From: Paramecium sonneborni
Lineage: Eukaryota > Ciliophora > Oligohymenophorea > Peniculida > Parameciidae
Assembly: GCA_905182985.1 (NCBI GenBank)
Contig: CAJJDN010000062.1
Span: 71,444 to 135,443 of the forward strand
Length of the DNA: 64,000 nucleotides
Direction: 5' to 3'
Below the pieces are notes generated by a model. The model had not been told where the DNA came from and made no database searches. It saw only the letters and a list, made by a program, of their open reading frames with translations. This document shows, in pieces, positions 49,800 to 61,314 of the stretch; position 1 is the stretch's first letter, and every line of letters begins with the position of its first letter. Both the position numbers and the translations under genes were made by a program.

Positions 49800-50316
49800 A
49801 TGGTAAGCAAAAACATATTATGTAGTCTATTCGAGACCCTTATCACCAATTACCAATGATCTTTTTTGATGGCTAAAAGAAGAATGTTATCAAAGTCTTT
49901 GGCAGTAATTTTATTATTTCACTTTAGACAACTGCAAAAATAATCATCAATTTAACATAGGTTGGGATGTTCCATCTATAGGGGCAGTCTAAAGAGTATC
50001 CAATAAAGTAGGAAATGAAACTGGATTTGTAATTCCTGACTACACAGTTATCACTTACAAAAATATTAATAAAGATTCTTAAACACAAAATCCTTAATCT
50101 AATTTACAATTACCTAATAAATTTGTAGCTTTGGCTTAAAAAAACTTAATCTAAGATAATTACAATAATGAAATTAAAATCTAAAGAAGCATTGATAATA
50201 GCATTGAAAAATTTAAGTCTGAGGAAACACTTAAAGAGCAAACTAATAAATAAATCAGAGACATCTTAGCTAAATAAAGAAGAGAAAACTAGTAAAATTT
50301 AAAATACAAATCTTGA
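49800..50316 (+). CDS. Hypothetical protein (156 aa)
   Basis: Two introns, 49803-49825 and 49905-49927 (23 nt each). The first intron directly follows the ATG, so exon 1 is a single codon. The protein starts MSIRDPYHQLPMIFFDGQKK, has GNETGFVIPDYTVITYKNIN, and ends with a charged helix (SEETLKEQTNKQIRDILAK). No family was recognised. Its ATG lies 14 bp from the ATG of the histidine kinase on the other strand. An alternative is a start at the internal Met encoded at about 49855. Confidence 0.55.
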
Positions 50317-50481
50317 TTTAGTTTCATGAAAATTACTATTTTATGATCATTATAAAATATTTATAACAATGATACGTATTTTCTGTTTTCTTAATAAATC
50401 GTTGTTTTTTACTATGTAGTTAGTTGATTTCATCAAAGTTAATAATAATGCTAAATATTAATATTATTTTAATTATTTAAG

Positions 50482-50902
50482 ATGAATGAAAAAGAAGACA
50501 CTATTTATTAATCTTTTATAAATTCAGAAGGAAGTTTACCATATGAAAATCAGTTTGAATAATGTTAATAATGTGTATAACTATAGCAATATGTTTATTA
50601 ATTGGAATAGGAAATTACAGAGTTAAATAAAATCATGTAAACATAAGTAAATATTAAAAGAGAAATAGTCAAAGAACTAAAAACCTTAAAACATACAGAT
50701 ACCTAAAAAATTATCGTTTTGTAAATTGTAAGGAATCAGTATGAAACATCACAGTAATCATCATTTAAGCAAGAGTCTTAATGAAGATTAAAACTAAAAC
50801 ACAAAAAGTATGTTCACAAGTTCTGGACATTTGAAGAGAAAGATTTTTGATGAAGTAGAAGAAAAGACCAGCACTAAAGCCCTTTAATTTTATAAATTAT
50901 GA
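50482..50902 (+). CDS. Small coiled-coil protein
   Basis: A 129-aa product with one 31-nt AAG-ending intron (50739-50769). Residues about 25-85 are a Gln/Leu/Glu heptad-like coiled coil (QLEQEITELNKIMQTQVNIK). A cysteine pair CQQC precedes it. The C-terminal part is polar. No family recognised. Convergent with the next gene (34 bp between stops). Confidence 0.55.
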
Positions 50903-50936
50903 AATTTAATATAAGATAATCATATGAATGATTAGT

Positions 50937-51770
50937 TCAAAAATTCTTCATATTACTAGAATGTGATCTTTGAGGAGCAATTCTATAATTGACATAAGAG
51001 ATTGAGGGATGATGACAATTGACTATTTACTCAACAATTCTATTGGGACTTCTACCAATTCTACTTTTGTTTTAATCTTATCGAAAAGTAGATAATTGCA
51101 TGTGGAGAGATTCAATCATCGAATCCTTATTTAATAATTAGATTTTTGTGTTTTCCATATCTATTCTTATTTATTATTGCTATTTGATTTAATCTTATAA
51201 ACTTAATCTATTTTTTAATAGTTAATCTTAGAAAAATTGATTTTCTTTCTCTAACTTTCTAATCTAAATAAGAAGTTCTGAAATATTGGTTTAATATTTC
51301 TTATTTGAGTCTTTCAAAATTTATATTTAATCTAAATAATGGATAACTTTACTTTATAAACTTAAAATCACTTAAGATTATTGAGATAGTTATTATTGCA
51401 ACTTAATGATAGTTTCTTTATCCTTATCTTTATTCTATTGCTCTAACAAGTTTACGAAACATAATTAATTATTAGCTAATCTGTCAAGATGTAAGCATTA
51501 CTTAATTTCATCTCTACTTTCGAATCGAAAATAGAATCTTAACTGATTTTCCTGTTTGAATAATTTTCGGTTGACTTATCATCTTTCTTAGATGGACTTA
51601 TAACTTCTTCATGGAAGAAATATCTTTTCTAAGTAATCATTTTAAAAATCAAATACTTCTTTTGCTTGAGGGGAATTTGGTTCAACGAAGGAAGGAGAAG
51701 CTAAAGCTTAGTTTGAATCTACAAACATTTCATGTATTTAGTGCTTTGTCAGATAAACATGAGAATTCAT
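50937..51770 (-). CDS. Coiled-coil protein
   Basis: A 259-aa product with introns 51629-51656 and 51476-51501; both are needed to keep the frame and length divides by three. The N-terminus has a short PSFVEPNSPQAKE segment; most of the rest is a long Gln-rich coiled coil (IIKLQQQLSQQSQVILSLQS..). The C-terminus is basic and Ser/His-rich (QRSHSSNMKNF). Possibly a cytoskeletal or basal-body component, as many such ciliate proteins are, but this is inference. The open frame extends upstream of the chosen ATG 51770. Confidence 0.6.
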
Positions 51771-51877
51771 ATAGGAAAAATTATTAAAATAATTAATCTT
51801 CACTTTCTTTAAAGACTTAAATGATTGTAATTGGATTAAAGTGTTTATACGGGCATTTCATTAATTAATTAATTTAA

Positions 51878-53359
51878 ATGGATCTCTTTGATGATACTAA
51901 TCCTTATTACAAATAAGCATTATCTATGCCTACCTTCGAACCAGTTTTTAGACGTGTTACTACTTACAATTAAACTTAGAATAGAAATATTAATTGGGTC
52001 TTTTTATAACCTATTTCATGCACACTTTTACATAGTGAACAAGATTACATTGAAAGTGGGCGAGATAAATTTAATGAAAGCATGCTTACTGTTTATAACA
52101 CACCAGATTCATAAAGGGAATTCGATTTATTAAGTGATGTTAAAAAATTTAAGGCTACTAAAATTTCAGCTAGAAATAAGAAAGAACTTAAATTTCCTAA
52201 AGAATTTGATAAAGTATTTGAAGAATTAGATAAAGAGTATTAATTGGAATTTCATTTACAAAGAGGTGTTAATCCTTTTTTACACTAACCTAATTATATA
52301 TAACCAATAACAGTATATGGATAATTCTCAAATTAAAAAAATCTAAAAAGTATATCAGGAATTATTGAAAAATGCTATTTACCAAATATGATTCGTATTT
52401 GTTGTAAGTTTAATGATGATGAATTAAACTACAATTTTAAAGGGAGATTTAATAATGTAAAAATCATCTAAAATTTGGAAGAAGAAGAGACAATATAAAT
52501 TCTTTACTTAAAAGTAAATGAATAGTAGAATGTTGGGGAATAATTTTGGTACTTTGTTTCTTTAATTTATAAAAAACTTGATGATGGAGGATGCTTTGTT
52601 TTTGAAATGAAAAATTTAGCTGATTCTGCCTTTACATAATTTTTATATCTATTTCAAAAATTGTTTTTAATTATTTCACTTGATCATAGTGATATTTTAA
52701 CTTTGAGTCCTAAAATTAGTTGTTTTGGTTTTTAAAGAAAAAGTTCTATTGGACTTTTAAATAAGGTAATAAAGAATGCAGATGAGATTAAGAATAATAA
52801 TTATAATATTTTTAGAATTAGGTAATTGACTCAAGATCATAAATTTGAGCATTATTTAGTTTCATTTTATCGATAATATTTGATGAAAATCTCATAATAA
52901 ATAAAATTAATTTAACATTTTGAGAAAGGAGGAGAAATAAATTATCAAGAATTTATTTAAGAATGTGAGAAAATGAAGGAAAAGGAAAAGAAAAAAAAGT
53001 ATAATTAACCAAATGATTAACCTCATTTTCAAAGAGAGCCTAGAAATGGAAACAATCAAAAACCGTAATCACCAAAAGTTTTGAATAAAAATTTAGATTT
53101 AAATATAACAGGTCCTCTAATGGAATTTAAATCTTATCAACCTAAGAGAGATTACCTTAAGAAATAGAAAAGTCCACCAAAATAAATGAGTAAGGAAGAA
53201 AGAAATAAAATGGAATTAGAGAAGTTGATTAACTAAGGCAATTAGAAGAAATAGACAACAAAATAAATTTAATAAAAAAACTATGAGGAGCAATTAGGAT
53301 TAAGTGGTAATAAGAAAAGTTATAAGACCACTGCTAAAGATAGAAAAAAGAAGCATTGA
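51878..53359 (+). CDS. Hypothetical protein, weak methyltransferase-like middle
   Basis: An intronless 493-aa protein. The middle (WYFVSLIYKKLDDGGCFVFE, then ..FTQFLYLFQKLFLIISLDHS) looks like the late strands of FtsJ/RrmJ-type RNA methyltransferases, where a glycine pair is followed by FVxK and a long helix; no SAM-binding loop or K-D-K-E tetrad was identified, so this is weak. The C-terminal 130 residues are very basic with Pro, Gln and Lys (EKEKKKKYN..KSPPKQMSKEERNK), ending KTTAKDRKKKH, suggesting RNA or nuclear binding. Confidence 0.6.
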
Positions 53360-53428
53360 ATTTATATATAATTGAAAGAATAATTATTATTAAAACGGAT
53401 GAATTCATATTTTTGATAAGAAATTAAT

Positions 53429-54346
53429 ATGCTCAATTAATATGAGACTATCGAATAATAAGGAGTAGCTTTGAGCATGCCTGAATATCCCACATCATCT
53501 GAGATCTAAGACGTTGTTTTAAAAGAAAAGTAGTCTCATTTATCAGACATGTAAAGTAATTCAGTATTATAAATAGATTATTCCTTCTAATTATCATATT
53601 TTATTTGATTGTAGTGATTGCTTTTTTTGTAGCATTTGGGATATCACAAGAGTTTAGAAGATTTCTGTTTGACTTTTTTAATGACAATTATAAAAATGGT
53701 AAATTTTGATATTGATTATAAATAAAGATGTTTATGGGTTACTGTATATTGGAGCTTTTGAATTTTGTTTGATAATAACTGGATTTGATATATTTTTGAT
53801 GGACATTTTTTTTGGATTTTTTATACGACCATATTTAACAGCATTTAGTTTGTTGTTTGCAACTAAAATGGCTGGAAAGTAAAATTAATAAGAATTTTTA
53901 GATTTTTATGTTTTGCATTGGTAAAATATTGTTTCAGAGAAGAAATATATTAAGCTTTTAAAGGAAATATATTTTTCAAAACATTTTATATAGCAGCTCA
54001 ATTAAACCCAATAAAAATATTAGCAATTTTGTAGTTGATCACACTTCCAACAGCATTTAAGACATATGTTGTTGGAGTATTTGCAATTAGTACATTATAA
54101 TACTTAATGGTTACATCAATTAGTAATTTTTTATGGACTGGATTTTGGGTTCATGTTGGTGTTCAAGCAAAGAATGTAAAAACATTTATAGAGACTGGAA
54201 AATCATCAGATATTATGCCTTTATAAGTGTAAATTATAATATTTTTTGGTGGAATAGGTGCTCTTGGATATTTATTGAAACTTACTAATTAAGTTTACTA
54301 AAATATTGTATAAGAAGTTCAAAGTTTAGAGAAGGATAAAAAATGA
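53429..54346 (+). CDS. VTT (SNARE-associated/TMEM64-like) membrane protein
   Basis: A 279-aa protein with introns 53551-53576, 53699-53727 (AAG) and 53879-53901; spliced length divides by three. After a polar N-terminus comes TM1 (ILFLLIIIFYLIVVIAFFV), then the VTT-like region: FFGFFIRPYLTAFSLLF, LNPIKILAILQLITLPTAF, GVFAISTLQYLMVTSI and TGFWVHVG. The order fits TVP38/TMEM64/DedA proteins of the Golgi/ER, which act in membrane dynamics. It ends in a charged helix (VQEVQSLEKDKK). Confidence 0.72.
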
Positions 54347-54385
54347 ATCAATTTAATAATATATATATTAAATTATTATAAATTT

Positions 54386-56010
54386 ATGAAATCACCTGTT
54401 CGTAAAGAAAAGAAACATTAAACTCACAATCCATCTTCTTAATAGGATTAATTTCAATAGAAGTTACTTTATCCAGGATAGATTATAGCAGGAAGATTTA
54501 AATTAATAGAGAAAGTTGGACAAGGTAGTTTTGGATCGATTTTTAAGACAGAAAATATAGAGACAGGTGAGATATGTGCATCAAAATTTGAAAAGAGAGA
54601 ATCAGCAAAAAATAATGTAAGTTTACTGGTAAGAGAAATAAAGATTTTATTGGAATTAAAAGGGATAGCAGGTATAAAATTGAATTATGTAAGGGTTTCC
54701 TTAGATTCTACATTATGGAAGAGATGAGAATTATAATTTCTTTATGATAACATATTTGGGTTAGAATTTGGAATATTTGATTAGAAAAACTAAGAAGTTC
54801 TCAAAAATGAATTGTTTAAGAATTGGATTACAATTATTAGATAGATTAGAATAATTACATTTGAAGAATTTAATTCATAGAGATTTGAAACCAGAAAATA
54901 TCGTTATAGGATGGTAAGATATTGATATTGTCTATCTAATTGATTTTGGATTATCTAAATATTACAAAGATAACAATGGAAATCATATACCAATGGTTGA
55001 TAAGAAAGGTATAATTGGAACTGCTAGATATGCTAGTATTGGAGCACATTTAGGTGAAATATTTTCAATGTAATTTTAGGTAGAGAGTAATCAAGAAGAG
55101 ATGACTTAGAATCATTGGCATATGTATTAATATATCTGAATAGAGGTAAATTACCATGGATGAATTTACCTATACAAGATAAATCTCTTAAATATACAAA
55201 AATACTTGAATAAAAATAAACTATTTCTCATGAAAAGTTGTGTGATAATCTACCTAAATGTTATTATCTTTTATTACAACATGCTAAATCTCGAGAATAT
55301 ACTGAATAACCTAATTATGCATTTATTAAAGAGTAATTTTCAAAAGCATTAGGTGATTTAGAATATATTGATAACATTTCTTTTGATTGGGAGAAACTAC
55401 CTGAAATGAAATCTAAAAAATCAAGATAATCTAATTCACAAAAAAAAAAAACTGAGAAAAAACCAAGAATCTCCATTACCAAAGAATAAACCATCGTTTA
55501 AGAAACTAAACAACAATAACAACAACTTCCTTTGTAAATTATTTAATAATAAACTCAACAAAAAAGTCAGGTTTCCTTTCTCAATGTGCCTGATTTAGAT
55601 AGTTAATCACCAGATAAATAATCAGGACTTGAGAGAAAAAGTAGAGGGGTAATATATTATTAATCATTCAGTATTTAAGTAGAGGTAGTGCAGGAACTAC
55701 TAGATTAATGAATTATGATCTTAGTTAAATAGAAGAAGATGAAAATGATGGAGATAATCAAAATCATACTCCTTATCTTAATTAAAAAAAATAGAGAAAG
55801 GATTTAAAAAGTTTTTCAGTCATGTCAGAAAACCAAGTATTAAAATTTACTTCATTTTGCAAACAAGCTGGTAAAAACAATATAAAAGAACAACAAATTC
55901 AAGAATTGAATTAAATCTATGGTTCATTTGATAATCTAGACTTAATTGCAGATGATGAAATACACATATAATTTAATAATATTGGAGCTTTTTCCTTTAA
56001 AAAACATTGA
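54386..56010 (+). CDS. Casein kinase 1 family kinase with long C-terminal tail
   Basis: A 517-aa CK1 kinase. Introns: 54672-54693 (22 nt, AAG), 55054-55079 (starts GTG) and 55649-55671 (CAG). Motifs: [45 protein letters not shown] and the CK1 signature [19 protein letters not shown]. The tail (about residues 310-517) is Gln-rich, then acidic and Ser-rich, and may be autoinhibitory or a substrate of itself. It differs from the CK1 at 6609 in sequence and intron positions, so the two are old paralogues. Confidence 0.92.
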
Positions 56011-56115
56011 ATCTATATTTATACTATTAAAATTTTCTAAAACTTTTAATCAAACCATTAAAAATGTATTGCACATATTTAATTTTAATTTATAATGATA
56101 TTTTATTGCTGCAGA

Positions 56116-56535
56116 ATGCAATCCTAAAGATCTAGATGGAATACAAACAATATGAATCGTAAAAATCTGTGGTCATCAAATTAAAAAGAAAATATTAAAA
56201 AATAAGACTCTTCTTCTGAAGAAGAGGAAGATGAACTCAAAAATAATTAAAATGATTAAGAATTAGAAGAGTTTAAAAAAAGAATGCAGAGTGCACCTCC
56301 AAGATATTATTTAGTTCGATTAGATGAAGATGAGGAATAATCCTCCAATTAATAATTGTCAGAAGTTCAAGAGTAAATAGAGGAATAAGATGAATAAGAT
56401 AATACAACAAGATTATCAGAAGAATCTTCTATTATTTAGGAAAATGAAATAGTACCAGACGATAGACCCAATATAAAACCAAAATCGTTAGAACCTTTCA
56501 TCTTTAAAAAACGATATTCTACAACCAACTAATGA
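56116..56535 (+). CDS. Acidic Ser/Glu-rich protein (139 aa)
   Basis: Intronless. Basic N-terminus (MQSQRSRWNTNNMNRKNLW), then acidic and Ser-rich stretches (DSSSEEEEDELK, RLDEDEEQ), and a C-terminus SLEPFIFKKRYSTTNQ. SSSEEEEDE is a good casein-kinase-2-type site. No domain recognised. The EPF.FK ending recurs in the next gene. Confidence 0.55.
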
Positions 56536-56737
56536 TAATATATAAAATTATTTTAGTATTCAAAATATATTTATATTTTTTTCATATTAAATAATAATAT
56601 CTGCTTGATTTATTGCATTTCAAGACCATACTCTAAAAACATAGAAACATAGCATTACAAAAATTCTTCTTTTATAAATTTGATACAAAATCACAAGAAA
56701 CAAATGATAATTCTATTCATAATCTTTATATTGCTAA

Positions 56738-57220
56738 CAAAATGATGCTTAGCAAATTAATTAACACTCTCACAACATTAATCATCCAATATTTAAACAT
56801 ATCTGACTTCAACCATTTAAGATAAAGATGATTAATTTTATTCTTACAGAGAATTATTATAAAAAAAATTGTCAAAAAGAAGACTTAATAGAAATTACGA
56901 ATTAGAACAAAAAACTAGGGAAACCATTTCGATGTAATAATCAATTCATGTGCCTGTTTAAATTGAACCTTAATAAATTTAAATATATAGTAGTAGGACT
57001 CTATTAAAAGTTTCTAAATCAACTACTCAAAACTAAAAATAGATCAATCCATTAATAGATAACTCTTCTTAGAATGAAATCCCTAATGGATCATATAAAT
57101 TTAAAAAAAAAGGAAATCTTATAAGATAAAAATTTAAATGAAAATATCGTAGATGATCAAACCATGATTCATATACCGATGAAATTCGAACCATTCAAGT
57201 TTAAAAATTTTTAATAATGA
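56738..57220 (+). pseudogene. Related small gene with a frameshift and no clear start
   Basis: A coding-like frame (LLQKKLSKRRLNRNYELEQ..) is open from 56738 but lacks an upstream ATG; the first in-frame Met is at about 56936. Near 57100 a run of nine A must be read as eight to reach the C-terminus MKFEPFKFKNFQQ, which resembles the end of the preceding gene. Probably a diverged tandem copy, either inactive or with an A-run error. Confidence 0.4.
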
Positions 57221-57476
57221 CGAAATTCTTACTTGTATATTAATCAGGATTAATTATCTTTTATATTTAAATAAACTAACAGTCTAAATTTAAGCAACTT
57301 CAATTTACCAATAATTGATAATTCTAATCTTTTTTGATAAAAATTAATTATACTGAATATTATTCTTTTTTTTTATAATCATTACCTAATAAATTAAATA
57401 ATTATGTCGAGCCAATTTCTCAGTCAATAATCAGAATATATTTATTTTTTAAATATATATCAAAATACAATTAAAT

Positions 57477-59571
57477 TCACCATTTTTTCTTAAGGAATCC
57501 AACTACTTTGCTAGATATACCACTATCTTCTTATTAATTTGGTTATTATTATTGTTTTGTATTTGTGGAATTCTCACTAAAATATGAATAAAAATATTAC
57601 TTTAAGGAAGTTTCAAAAAAGTCTTTCATTTCGGTCAAATTCATTAATAAATCTTGATAATTAGAGCTAGAATATTAATCTTATAGTACTTATCTTTAAA
57701 TTGTTTCATGAATTTTAGAGTCTCTTCTAAAGTGTTGAACATTTCTTCTGCCTATTAAATAGAAATCGATATCGAATTTTTAACTGTAGTTTAAGTTTTA
57801 TCCTTTTTGAGTTATTATTATTGTTCTTCTACTTAAAACTATGATTTAATAGTCTTCGTATTAATACTAGATAAACTGGAATCAAAGAAATTTGTAGTGA
57901 TTGAAGATTAATTACTATTTTAAACATTTGTTTGTGACTATTATATTGATTGTTAGGGTTATGTTGATTATGATTGTTGCTAGGGTTTTTATTATTGAGG
58001 TATTTTAGTAGGCTATAATGGATTAATGAATTATTATTAATTTGAATTTGATTTTTGAGGAGAAGTATCATCCTTGTAAACCAAATCTACATCTCCTTTC
58101 ATTTTAAATTAAGGTTTTTCAGAAGCAATCTTTACAACATTAACATCCACTCCTTCAACTTTATCTGTAGGTTATGCAAAAAAAACAGGATTAAACTGTT
58201 TATCTGAATATATTGCTGGTTAATTTGATTCATTTTAGTCATCTAAATTAGTTGCAGATTTTTAATTCAGTAAAATGGCTCTCACATTGATGGCAGCTTC
58301 AATTAGAGCTGGCAAATTAGAAATTGGAGGATATTTGAGAAATCTTTGATAACATTGACTCGAATCTTCCATTTCCATTACTATTTAAATTAATAATAAT
58401 TACAAGGTTATTTCACATAAATTATCATTGCAATAGCTATACAATCAACAAAGAATAGAGTTTCTGTTTTTTACTCATAAAAATCATAAAAAATTGCATC
58501 CCATGCATAAAATGATTCTATTAAATGCAATTCCCTTGTAAACATACATCTATAGAAATTATAATTTATAATACCTAATCCATTTTAATAGAAATATTTG
58601 GAATTCTACTTGTAACAATTTAAGATGCCTAAATAAAGGCATTTCCACTTATTTTAAAAAGATGTCTTGAATTTTAGAAACTCTTGTTAAAATAGCACTT
58701 GGTTTTTTACTTTACAATTTAATTTTTTAAGCTTCAGTATAATTTGGTCTAAACATTTCCATATGTTATGCATCATTCATCAACTTTTAGAAAAGAGTGT
58801 AGATATCAGCTTCAGCATATTCCCATGAATTAAATTGTAATAAGATTTTCTTATCTTCCTCTTAAGCCTTTATAATATATAAATTTATACTCCTTGTATT
58901 TTATCAATCTCATCTGAATATAGGGCTTCTCTAAAATAAACATAAATCAAAGATGCTGCAACTTCATTCATTCCTTATCTATATGAAATTTCACTATTCT
59001 CTCTGCTCCAAATAAATAAAACACTAGTTAATATTTGCAACACCTTCCTATTTGTAAAAAATTAATTCTCTTAATATGTTCTTTCGACATCCTTTTTTAT
59101 TTCATTTCTTAATTCAGCGTCTTCCATAGGGTTTTATGTTGATGTCTTAATTTTAGATCCTCCTCCTAATGGTCCTCCCAAGGGGCCACCTAAAGGACCT
59201 CCCAAAGGACCTTTTTTTGGCTAATCTTCAATTTTAATTGTTGATGACGCTTCTTAAGATCTCGAATACTTTTACTCTAATTATTTATATGTTTCTCTTG
59301 TCTTTGTTAATTTATCTATCTTATCAAAGACAGTGTCTTCTATTGAATAAATACTATGCTTAAACTTAAAAATACTTAAAAAACAATCTCCATAAATTAA
59401 ATCTCTATCCAGTATTCTCCATATGACAATATTTTATTAAAGTTTCAATGTCTGAAATGTCATTGTTAATCATATATTTGTGAAAGTTCTTTACATTAAA
59501 ATGATGTCCACTTATATTATATTACCAAATGATATATACATAAATTTTTTGAGTTGTGTAATTGCTTCCAT
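57477..59571 (-). CDS. TBC-domain Rab GTPase-activating protein (TBC1D5-like)
   Basis: A 641-aa protein from eight exons. Introns: 59511-59539 (AAG), 59354-59375, 58868-58890 (AAG), 58550-58574, 58381-58403, 57667-57689 and 57577-57600; spliced length divides by three. The TBC domain has both catalytic fingers, IKKDVERTY (Arg) and SYRQGMNEVAA (Gln), plus AEADIYTLFQKLMNDA, IRCMFTRELHLIESFYAWDA and the TBC1D5-type extension QRFLKYPPISNLPALIEAA. A GGPL tetrapeptide repeat precedes the domain. A Gln-rich linker and C-terminal coiled coil end KVVGFLKKKW. TBC1D5 acts on Rab7 in retromer and autophagy; that role here is inferred. An alternative start is Met at 59473. Confidence 0.88.
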
Positions 59572-59593
59572 TAAAATAATTATATTTATTTAT

Positions 59594-59785
59594 TCATTTT
59601 TTCAAACAAGAACTATATATTTCAAATTCCTTTTGGCATTACTTCTCTTCCACTTCATATCCTTTTTGACTTGCACAAATAGCATATTGAATTGCTTCAA
59701 ATTTGCATTTTTGTAAATCTTAATTCATTTTTGCCAATCCTGGTCTTAATTTTATTGGCACATAAGTGATCGGCTTAAAATTCAT
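59594..59785 (-). CDS. Twin-CX9C (CHCH) small mitochondrial-type protein
   Basis: A 63-aa intronless protein. It has exact twin CX9C motifs: CKFEAIQYAIC and CQKEFEIYSSC. The pattern fits CHCH proteins imported by the Mia40 disulfide relay into the mitochondrial intermembrane space; the spacing and the C..EF..~..C helix recall NDUFAF8-like complex I assembly factors. The stop lies 22 bp upstream of the ATG of the TBC gene on the same strand. Confidence 0.78.
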
Positions 59786-60214
59786 TTATTTAATTCAATT
59801 AATATAATAATTTTTTATCTTCTGAATGTTTATACATCAAAACTTTCAAAATCTAACTTTTCATTTACACACTTTCCTTTTTATAGATTTTGATCATAAC
59901 AAGTTTATTTATACATCAATAATTTTATTGATTTTTTTTATTTTATGAACAAATTCAAAAGGTTAATGATTATCCAAATTTCTCAAATCTTCTAAATAAG
60001 CCATAGTTTAGATAGTTTTAAAGAATCGTTTTCATTCTTAAATCATAAAATCATATATCTTTTTCATACTATCTCACTAACTGATAATTTTCACCATTAA
60101 TTAAACTATAAATTCTTACAAATCTTATCACTCTCAACCTTTTTCCTTTAGTAATAATTTTTTAATTTATTTAATAATTCTTTGAAATTGAAAATTTCAA
60201 TTTAGAAAATACTT
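59786..60214. other. Intergenic with a doubtful minus-strand frame
   Basis: A minus-strand frame from ATG 60004 (MAYLEDLRNLDNHQPFEFVH..) runs about 36 codons to TGA. A second frame below it (CYDQNLQKGKCVNEKLDFES) would need a shift that no normal intron supplies. Not called as a gene. Confidence 0.3.
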
Positions 60215-61296
60215 ATGAAAAGCTCTGAAATTATTGAACTTGAAGGTAGAATGAATGTATTTTGAAACAGGTAAATAACAATTTAAAGATTAAATAAGTT
60301 TCTTGCTTAATAAATTAAGATAAATGATTAATAATATTTGAATTTTTAGCATAATTAATTATCAGAAAAATTATTTAATTAGAGTGCAATATCAATTAAT
60401 ACTAATTGAGGAATAAGCAATTATAGAAAGTGCTATGATTATTAAATATTTACAATAATTTTAGTAACAATACAACCATTTATTACTTTTAATAAATAAA
60501 CACTCAGGATAAAGTTAAAATCATTGATAGGAGGAGCTTAAAAAATAAACTAAAATTCATTAAGAAGAAATTAACCAACCAAAATTAGAAATTAGTATAT
60601 AATTATAAATACTCTTTGAAACTAAAAATTGATATAATTGTCTATTATGAAAAATAATTAATAGTAATTAGAAAATTTCAGAAGAATATTTTGAATTTGA
60701 AAATATAAGATTTTGTTTCGAGTTTATATAGTTTATATAATATTTTTTTCTGGTTATTTGATGATTTCATTAGGCTTCAAAATTTTAAATAAATAAATAA
60801 GTTGAGTATTCAATCTAAATTTTCAAGAAATAAAAAGATCTAACTCAAATTCTAATAAAAAAACAAACTAAATTAGACATACGTAAATAATTCTGCTGGG
60901 TTTTGAAAAGCAACTAACATTAGTTCTAAAAATTTTGATGAAACAAAAAAAATAATTGGTTTAATAAAAAGAAGTACAAAAATAAATATTTGCTTCATAA
61001 CTAGATGAATTGAATTAAATGTTTAAAGAGTTATTAATAACTGGAGTTATTTTATTATTTGATTTTATAGAGCAGATAAAATATCAATAAATAGTCAAAT
61101 TCTTACAAAAAGGAAGCTATCTTATGCTTAGAACACTTATTTGTGTAATCAAATTTAATTTTAAAGAGATTTAAAATTTAACTTGATTATTATTAGGATA
61201 AAGTTGAATTAAGATATTTCTGAACTTTTAAATAATTTGGAAACATTAAATAAATCTAAAATTTTGCATAAAGATTATATTAGATTAAGGAGATGA
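60215..61296 (+). CDS. Coiled-coil protein, exon structure only partly resolved
   Basis: Starts MKSSEIIELEGKQQ after a 25-nt CAG-ending intron (60246-60270). Later exons have clear coiled-coil character: LTLVLKILMKQKKQLVQQKE, FASQLDELNQMFKELLITG and KKEAILCLEHLFVQSNLILK, with probable introns at about 60890-60917 and 61043-61067. The end reads ELLNNLETLNKSKILHKDYI to TGA at 61294. The total does not divide by three, so one or more joins in 60320-60890 and near 61200 are missing or the sequence is damaged. No family was recognised. Confidence 0.4.
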
Positions 61297-61314
61297 TACT
61301 CTTGAATAATATTA

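Noticed and set aside
57477..58372. A separate Gln-rich gene starting at ATG 58372
   Set aside because: A 23-nt intron at 58381-58403 joins it in frame to the TBC domain, and its first residues match the TBC1D5-type extension after the TBC fold.
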